Below the pieces are notes generated by a model, which worked only from the letters and a program-made list of their open reading frames with translations, was not told the DNA's origin and did not search any database. This document shows, piece by piece, positions 8,701-15,236 of a stretch of 17,685 nt of DNA (its first letter is position 1; every line of letters begins with the position of its first letter). This DNA is from Auxenochlorella pyrenoidosa (Eukaryota > Chlorophyta > Trebouxiophyceae > Chlorellales > Chlorellaceae). The stretch covers positions 8,712 to 26,396 of the forward strand of contig KQ481956.1 of the NCBI GenBank assembly GCA_001430745.1, given 5' to 3'. The position numbers and the translations under genes were made by a program.

Positions 8701-11700
8701 CCCGCAGTTCTGGACCTGGGGCCGCATGCGCAACAGGTGGGCTGCCGCGCAGGCAAGCTGGTGGCTAGGGGCGGCGTGCACACCCAACCGCTGGGAACGC
8801 GAGCGCCGCAGCGAGCTTGGCCCAGCTCCATGCCTCCCTGTCCACACTTCTCTTGGGCTTGCTGCTGTGCACTTGCACTCCCTACGCCGTGGCTTCACTG
8901 TCCCGCCAGCCTGCCCTCGCTGGCCCCGCCTCACCAGGCGGTGCAAGATGAAGGACGCGCGCTTCTCGTCCAAGGCCTACGGCACCCACGACTTCAAGGA
9001 GATCACCATCGAGGGGCGCGTGCAGTTTGACCTGCTGCAGGTGGGGCTGGGCCCGGGTGCGGGGTGGCACGGGAGGGCCTGGGAGGGTTGGCAGGGCTGG
9101 GGTGCGCGGTGGGGGGTTGGAGGAACGCGCGTTGTTCTGCCTGCGAGCACAACGGGTGCATGCAGCTGCGCGACCAATCGTGCTGGGTCAGTCATGCACT
9201 CCGACCTGCCCCTGAGCTCCCCTCCCGCGGCCAGCCACCCCTCCTCGGCACCTTCCGCCAGCTCTGCTGCCCCTGCCCACCCCTCGCCCACTCTCTGGGC
9301 GCCCCCTCCCTGCAGGCCATCCAGCGCGACCACAAGCTGTCCTCCTACTCGCTCAACTCGGTGTCGGCCCACTTCCTGGGGGAGCAGAAGGAAGATGTGC
9401 ACCACTCCGACATTTCCAAGCTCCAGGATGGCAATGCAGAGTCGCGCCGCCGCCTGGCCATCTACTGCCTCAAGGTGCGGGCGCTCGGCGCGGGTGCGTG
9501 CTGCTGCGGAGCGGAGAAGCAGCACCCGGGCACGCGCTTCGGAGGCTGCTGTTGTTGCTATTGCTGGATGCGGCATGCCCACACTAGCCCTCTTGGCAGG
9601 GTGCGTTCTGCCGCGGCGTGGCGCGACGACCTCAATCCCTGGCCCCTGTGACCCCCCCCCCGGCGGCCGCAGGACGCGTACCTGCCGCAGCGGCTGGTGG
9701 ACAAGCTGATGCTGATGTACAACTACGTGGAGATGGCGCGCGTGACGGGGGTGCCCATGTCCTACCTGCTGGCGCGCGGCCAGTCCATCAAAGTCTTCTC
9801 CCAGATCCTGCGCAAGTCGCGCACCAAGGGGCTGGTGGTGCCAAACATGAAGGTGCGGGGGCGGGGCCGGGCAAGCAGCCCCAAGAACCCGCATGCGCCA
9901 TGGGCGCAGGCTTGACCACGGCGGGCTTCCGTGCCGCCCGACCTCCCTTCACGCCACCGGCGCACCCAACTCCTTGCCCTGCAGCGCGGCGGCGACGCCG
10001 GTGAGGGCGTGGCATACGAGGGTGCGACGGTGCTGGAGCCCAAGGTGCGGCTGCGCTGGGGCCGCCGGCAGGCAGCGCAGACCTGTTGTGCAGCTGCAGG
10101 GGCAGCCAAGGAGGAGAGGAGGAGTAGCAGGTTGGGTTGGCTGCCCACCCACCATCCCTCGCTCGTTGCCTCAAGCCCCGATGGCTTTCCCAAACCCGCG
10201 CAGGCGGGGTACTACGACAGGCCCGTGGCCACCCTGGACTTTGCCTCCCTGTACCCCTCCATCATGATGGCCCACAACCTGTGCTACACCACGCTGCTGC
10301 CCAAGGGCCAGGAGAAGATGTTCCCCAAGGGTGAGCGGCCCCGCAAGGCGCCGCCCGGAGCTGTGCCGCCGCTGCCGCTCCCTTCAAGGGGGGGTACTGC
10401 ACACTTCCCTGGGCATGGCATGTTTGCCCTGCCAACGGTTCTGGGCCGGCCCCCCCCCCCCCGCCCCGCAGAGCACCTGACGTTCACGCCCAACAACGAC
10501 GTGTTTGTCAAGCCCTCCCTGGCCACCGGCGTGCTGCCCGAGATCCTGCAAGAGCTGCTATCGGCACGCAAGCGGTGCGGGCCCGGGACCGCGCAGCAGC
10601 GAGGCGGCTGGCGCGGTGGGGGAGGGCAGCTGCTGTTGGAGAAGCCAAGCTCAATGCCTGGCGTCTAATTCTTGCCTGCCCCACAGGCTTGTGAACAACG
10701 CGCCCACCCCTCTTCCTCCCACCCCCCCTGCAGCGCCAAGAAGGACATGGCTGCCGCCACCGACCCCTTCCTCAAGGCCGTGTACAACGGGCGGCAGCTG
10801 GCGCTCAAGGTGTCTGCCAACTCGGTGTACGGTGAGGGGGTGCGGGGTACCCATAAAGGTGCTTGCAGGCAGGAGGTTTGCTGGTGGTCAGTCACCTCCT
10901 GTGGTCCCGGCCCCATGCGCTGCCAGGCAAACAAGAGCGCCTGCCACTACCAGGGTCAACCGTGGGCCAGTCTGTCGGCCAGCTCCATCCTGCAGCTCCA
11001 TCACCGCACTGAGCCGCGTCTGCTGCGACCCCTGCCCCCCAGGCTTCACCGGCGCCACCGTGGGCGCGCTGCCCTGCCTGGAGATCTCCTCCTCGGTGAC
11101 CTCCTTTGGACGGGAGATGATCATGGAGACGCGGCGCCGCGTGCAGGAGCGCTACTGCAAGGCCAACGGCTACTCCCACGATGCAGAGGTCATCTACGGA
11201 GACACCGACTCGGTGGGCTGGCGGGCTGGCGCAGCCTGCAGCCCTGCAGTGCAGGGCGGGGAGGCATGCCGCTGCCCGCGCACTGGCGGCCCTGCTCCAC
11301 AGCTGCCCCCCCCCCCCCCCCTTGGGCAGGTGATGGTGTACTTTGGGGTGGACGACGTGGCGGCGGCCATGCAGCTGGGCCTGGAGGCGGCGGAGGAGGT
11401 GTCCAAGGCCTTCATCAAGCCCATCAAGCTGGAGTTTGAAAAGGTGCGGCTCCGTGGCCTGGGGTGGGCGTGGGGGCAGGGGGGGCTGAGGTACAACCAA
11501 AGGTGGAGGCCGATGGCAAGCCTCGGCAGCAAGCGGGCGCCACGTGTGGTGGGCTTGCAACTCACACTTGCGCTTCCAACCCACCTCTGCTCTCATCCCG
11601 CCTCTGCCCTGGGCCACACACAGGTGTACAACCCCTACCTGCTCATCTCCAAAAAGCGCTACGCCGGCCTGCTGTGGACCAAGCCGGAGAAGTGGGACAA

Positions 11701-13535
11701 GATTGACACCAAGGGCATCGAGACTGTGCGGCGAGACAACTGCCTGCTGGTGGGGCTGGGTGGCGATGCAGAGGTCTGGAAACATGGTGTGAGCCTGCCC
11801 GTGCAAACAAGCAGCCGCTGCTCCTCAAGCGCTGCCATGCTGGGGGCAGGAGTGGCGGGGAGACCGATGACCTGGCCGCCACTGGCATGCCCCATCTTGC
11901 GCTGCTTCTTCCCCCTAGCCCCCTGCTCCCACCCACCCACCACTTCCCCCAACCCGCCAGGTGCGCAACGTGGTGACCACGTGCCTGGAGAAGATCCTGG
12001 TGGAGCGCAACCCGGGGGATGCGTGCGAGTACGTCAAGGGCGTCATCTCCGACCTGCTCATGAACAAGCTGGACCTGTCGCTGCTCGTCATCTCAAAGGT
12101 GGGCGCGCCGGCCGGGCAGCAGCGGTGGGCTGCTTCTGGGCGGAGCAGGGCGGGAGCAGTCCAGCACTGATGGGGGGCGGTGGGCGGGCCAGCTGAGCCG
12201 GCATCCTGCTGCCATGGCCGGGCTGCCCTGGGTGCAGGGCCTGACCCAGGATGCGGACGAGTACGACACCAAGGCCGCCCACGTGGAGCTGGCCAAGAAG
12301 ATGAAGAAGCGGGACCCCGCCACCGCGCCCGCGGTGGGGGACCGCGTGCCCTACGTCATCATCAAGGTGGGTCGGGCCGGGGGCTGTGTGGCGCGGAACT
12401 GCAGTAATGAAATCAAGGATGGTGGGGGCATGCCGCCCCCGTGCAACGAGGCCAGCCCTGCCTCTTGGTGGCTCATCAATGGCGGCGCATTCCGGTGGCG
12501 GCGCCACCAGCACCCCGCTTTGCTGCTGCCCCCCCAGCTGGCAGGCGCTGGGTACTGAGTTTTGCTGGGGTGGGCCGGCCCCCCTGCGACCCCCGCTCCC
12601 CGCAGGCCGCCAAGGGCGCCAAGGCGTACGAGAAGGCGGAGGACCCCATCTACGCGCTGCGCAACAACCTGCCCATCGACTGCCAGCACTACCTGGAGCA
12701 CCACCTGGAGAAGCCGCTCATGCGCCTGTTTGAGCCCATCATGAAGAACCCGCGCGACCTGCTGACGGGTGGGGGGCGCGGAGGGAAGGGGTGTGTTTGT
12801 GTGGGTGGGTGCAGGCCTGCAAGCACTGGGACCTGGGTGTGTGTGCTGGGATGGCATCAGGTGGCAGCAGCACATGACTTGTTGAGTGGGCAAATAGAGG
12901 GTTTGAGCGCTGGCGGGTCCGCCGCGGCTGCGCAGAGCAGGGCCTGACCAGGCGGCGAACCCCCCCCCCCCCCCGCAGGCGCGCACACCCGCTCCATCAT
13001 GGTCACCACCCCCAGCGCCGCCTCGGGCGGCATCATGAAGTTTGCGCAGAAGCGGCTGACCTGCCTGGGCTGCAAGGCGCCGCTGGCCAAGGGCGACGCC
13101 ACCGTGTGCAAGCACTGCAAGGACAAGGTGGGGTGCCGGCCCAGTGGCTGCGCCTGCAGCCACACTGCGAGCGAGCGTGAGGGCGCTGCAGGTCTGAGCC
13201 CAGCCAGAAAGAATGCTGAAGCCACCAGCATGCCTGCCTTAGCACACATGGTGCTTGCAGGCATGGGCATGGCTCCCTAGCCTCCCACCCTGCCAACCCA
13301 CACCGGCGGCCCCACACCGCAGGAGGGGGAGATCTACCAGCGCACGCTGCTGGGCGTCAACGACCTCGAGGCGCAGTTCAGCGCCCTGTGGACGCAGTGC
13401 CAGCGCTGCCAGGGCAGCCTGCACCAGGATGTGCTGTGCGCCTCCCGGGACTGCCCCATCTTCTACCGCCGCATGAAGGTGCAGAAGGAGCTGGGCGAGG
13501 CGCAGGCCACGCTGCAGCGCTTCGACGAGTGGTAG
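5724..13535 (+). CDS. POLD1: DNA polymerase delta catalytic subunit (25 exons, complete)
   Basis: Nuclear B-family replicative polymerase with 3'-5' proofreading. Exons: 5724-5876, 6064-6148, 6314-6450, 6559-6696, 6969-7125, 7272-7441, 7698-7832, 7988-8117, 8339-8404, 8622-8736, 8938-9040, 9316-9474, 9673-9852, 9985-10044, 10204-10330, 10472-10574, 10734-10831, 11043-11212, 11330-11443, 11624-11749, 11961-12098, 12238-12366, 12606-12768, 12979-13127, 13323-13535. They join in phase to 3318 bases and 1105 residues, the usual size. A basic then acidic N-terminus ([18 protein letters not shown]) suggests a nuclear signal. Exonuclease motifs are DIE (D318, E320), NFD (D404) and YCLKD (D517). Polymerase motifs are A DFASLYPS (D608), [10 protein letters not shown] (698-706) and C YGDTDS (757-762). 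C-terminal CysA is C1014, C1017, C1029, C1032; CysB, the iron-sulfur site, is C1061, C1064, C1074, C1079. All catalytic residues are intact. Introns are 108-275 bases, mostly phase 0 (15 of 24). Confidence 0.98.
7442..7517 (+). repeat. G-rich low-complexity tract with (GGT)n/(GT)n in POLD1 intron 6
   Basis: The 5' part of POLD1 intron 6 is made of repeated GGGG runs separated by short T/A spacers, then GGT triplets, a GT dinucleotide run and a final run of nine or more G. It lies on the transcribed-sense strand, so the pre-mRNA carries it. The pattern satisfies a G-quadruplex consensus several times over. Confidence 0.75.
9041..9125 (+). other. G-rich 5' part of POLD1 intron 11
   Basis: About 85 bases following the exon 11 donor carry many GGG runs on the sense strand. 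Like the tract in intron 6 it is a G-quadruplex candidate, but it is less regular and has no tandem unit. Confidence 0.5.
9652..9661 (+). repeat. Poly-C run of 10 near the exon 13 acceptor
   Basis: A run of ten C residues lies 11 bases before exon 13 of POLD1. It serves as the polypyrimidine tract in front of the CAG acceptor. Confidence 0.8.
10450..10462 (+). repeat. Poly-C run of 13 near the exon 16 acceptor
   Basis: Thirteen consecutive C residues just before exon 16 of POLD1, in the position of the polypyrimidine tract. Intron 15, which contains the run, is a multiple of three and free of in-frame stops. Confidence 0.8.
11306..11321 (+). repeat. Poly-C run of 16 near the exon 19 acceptor
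   Basis: Sixteen consecutive C residues eight bases before exon 19 of POLD1. This is the longest homopolymer in the window and again sits where the polypyrimidine tract is expected. Confidence 0.8.
12960..12974 (+). repeat. Poly-C run of 15 near the exon 24 acceptor
   Basis: Fifteen consecutive C residues directly before the GCAG acceptor of POLD1 exon 24, which encodes the CysA motif. Confidence 0.8.
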
Positions 13536-14210
13536 CGGCGCCGCCGCTGCCTGGCCGCCGCCCTCATCCACCAGTCGCGCCGTAACGCCCATGCATTCGT
13601 GTCGCACACTGACCTTTTTTTGGCTGCTGACCACCTGCATCCCCAACCCTGTTTACTCCTGACCGCTTCTGCTTTCTGCTCTCTCCACCCCTGCTGTGCT
13701 CATCGCCTCGCTCAGCCTCCTGCTCAAATTGGTTTTCACAAGCAATGATGCAAACGCCCTGCCTCCCGCTGCAAAGCAAAAATAGCCAGATGGGAACGAG
13801 AGAGGGTTGCCTGCACCCAGCAGGAACAAGATGGTGACGGCCTGGCAAAAGGGAGGCCACAGACAAGAATGGGGGCGAGTGTATTCCGGCAGTGGCAGCA
13901 GCAGCTTGCGGTGCATGCTCGGCATGTGGTCAGGAAAACTGGCACGACAGTGCATGTGGAAAACAAGGTAGCATGCAGGTTGGTTTGGTGGTAGAAAGAA
14001 GGGAGGAGGTGGCCCGGTCGCTGGCATGCGTGTATCAGAGCAGGGCAGGTGCCATTTGGGTCGGGGGACATCATTCATTCCTTGCGTGGGGCGGAGGGTT
14101 GTTGAGATAGGGCAGGCATCATGCGGAAGAGAGGTCCATGCAACGGAGGGAAGGAGCCAGCTTGGGCGGTAGGGTGGTGTGGTGGCGGGCGGGCGTGTGC
14201 CGCCCCCGGC
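13536..14210. other. Convergent 3' region between POLD1 and the LHC-like gene
   Basis: This 675-base stretch separates the stop codons of two converging genes and should hold both 3' untranslated regions. Base composition is visibly less GC-rich than the exons, with T-rich patches (seven T at 13615-13621). I found no exact TGTAA on either strand, no RNA gene and no credible reading frame. Confidence 0.65.
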
Positions 14211-14953
14211 TCACCGTGCCTTGTTTGGCACTGTCAGCACCAGCATGGTCAGGGCGGCCAGGATGGCCTCCGCCTCGCTCAGCTGCGCCCCGGTCTCAAT
14301 CTCCAGCAGCGCTAGCAGGCCGTTGCCGGTCACCAGCTCAGTGACCAGCGAGGCAGACAGCCCGGCAAAGGCCAGGCGGCCCGCCAGTTGGCGCACCAGG
14401 GCCGTGGCGTTCTCAGCGCGCTGCTTGGCGGGCCAGGCAGCGGCCAGCGCGAGCAGGCCCGCAGTGCCCCACAGCAGCGGCTTGATGCGCGGGTGGTTGA
14501 GCTCCAGCACAGCCACAATGCCCTCGCCATACAGCCGCTCGGAAATGAGAGCAGCCTGCAATGGGCGGGTTGGTCAGGTTGAGGGCAGGACCCAGAATCT
14601 GCAGCAGGATCCCGCCCGAGTTCAAATCAACCAGGTGCATCTTGTTGCCGTTGTGCATCCTTGTTGCCATGCTGCTTGCTGCTGTTTGAAGTTCTCACCC
14701 CAAGCACCATGAGCGCCAGCGAGCTGGCAAAGTCGCGGCTGGCATCCTCGGAGGCACCCGCTTGGGCGGAGCCTGCGCCAAACCGTGCAGCTCCTGCCGC
14801 CACGGTCCGCACCACCGCAGGGCGGCCTACAGGCGCTGCACACCCGAGGCGGCGCTGGCGCGCTGCCAGTTGCGGCCTCAGAGACAAGCAGGGTCGCGCC
14901 AGTGTACAGCAGACAGCTGCCCGCTGGCTGCACGTGAACGCTAGCGACATCAT
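14211..14953 (-). CDS. Putative chloroplast LHC-like (LIL/ELIP/SEP-type) membrane protein
   Basis: Function not firmly recognised. Two exons, 14953-14699 and 14555-14211, join in phase 0 over a 143-base intron (GTGAGA donor, TTGCAG acceptor) to give 199 residues. The N-terminal 50 or so residues are rich in Arg, Ala, Ser and Cys with no acidic residue, like an organelle transit peptide. The second exon has hydrophobic segments at about 112-128, 145-169 and 180-195. The first is preceded by E103-x-x-H106-x-R108, matching the ExxHxR pattern of LHC helix A. The second, GRLAFAGLSASL then TELVTGNGLL (144-166), resembles the GRxAMxGF...E..TGxG signature of ELIP and stress-enhanced proteins, but the Glu five residues before R145 is replaced by Arg. 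By family, such proteins bind pigment or protect photosystems in thylakoids; that is inference. The start could equally be the adjacent second ATG (14950). It is divergent from PCCA. Confidence 0.6.
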
Positions 14954-15236
14954 CTTTCGAGACCTCACGCACTGCTTGGCCTTTGCACGCCTGACTGAGC
15001 ACTGCTGGTTGTGCAGGCGCACTTGCATGTCGCTGCTCGCCCTTCTCGCAGCACGCCGCACGGGCCAACTCAGCGGGGCTGGATCGGCGATCGGACGGTT
15101 TCGAAGCGTGCTCGACATTCCCATCACATCGAGCCGACCAGTGAACGCATCCACGCCGTAACGAGCACCCAGACCTGCAACCTTTGAACTCGCGTTAACT
15201 TGCGCACTCTGAGGCCTTGCTTGCAGTTTGATCGCT
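14954..15236. promoter_or_regulatory. Shared divergent upstream region of the LHC-like gene and PCCA
   Basis: These 283 bases separate the two opposite start codons and should contain both promoters and 5' UTRs. Minus-strand frames run open through here, but a start at 14953 gives the transit-like N-terminus, so I do not extend the gene. No TATA box or other named element is clear. Confidence 0.45.

Noticed and set aside
10505..12196. A 563-codon plus-strand open frame
   Set aside because: It runs through POLD1 exons 18-20 plus introns and is out of frame with other exons. The high GC content leaves few stops; the spliced polymerase explains the conserved parts.
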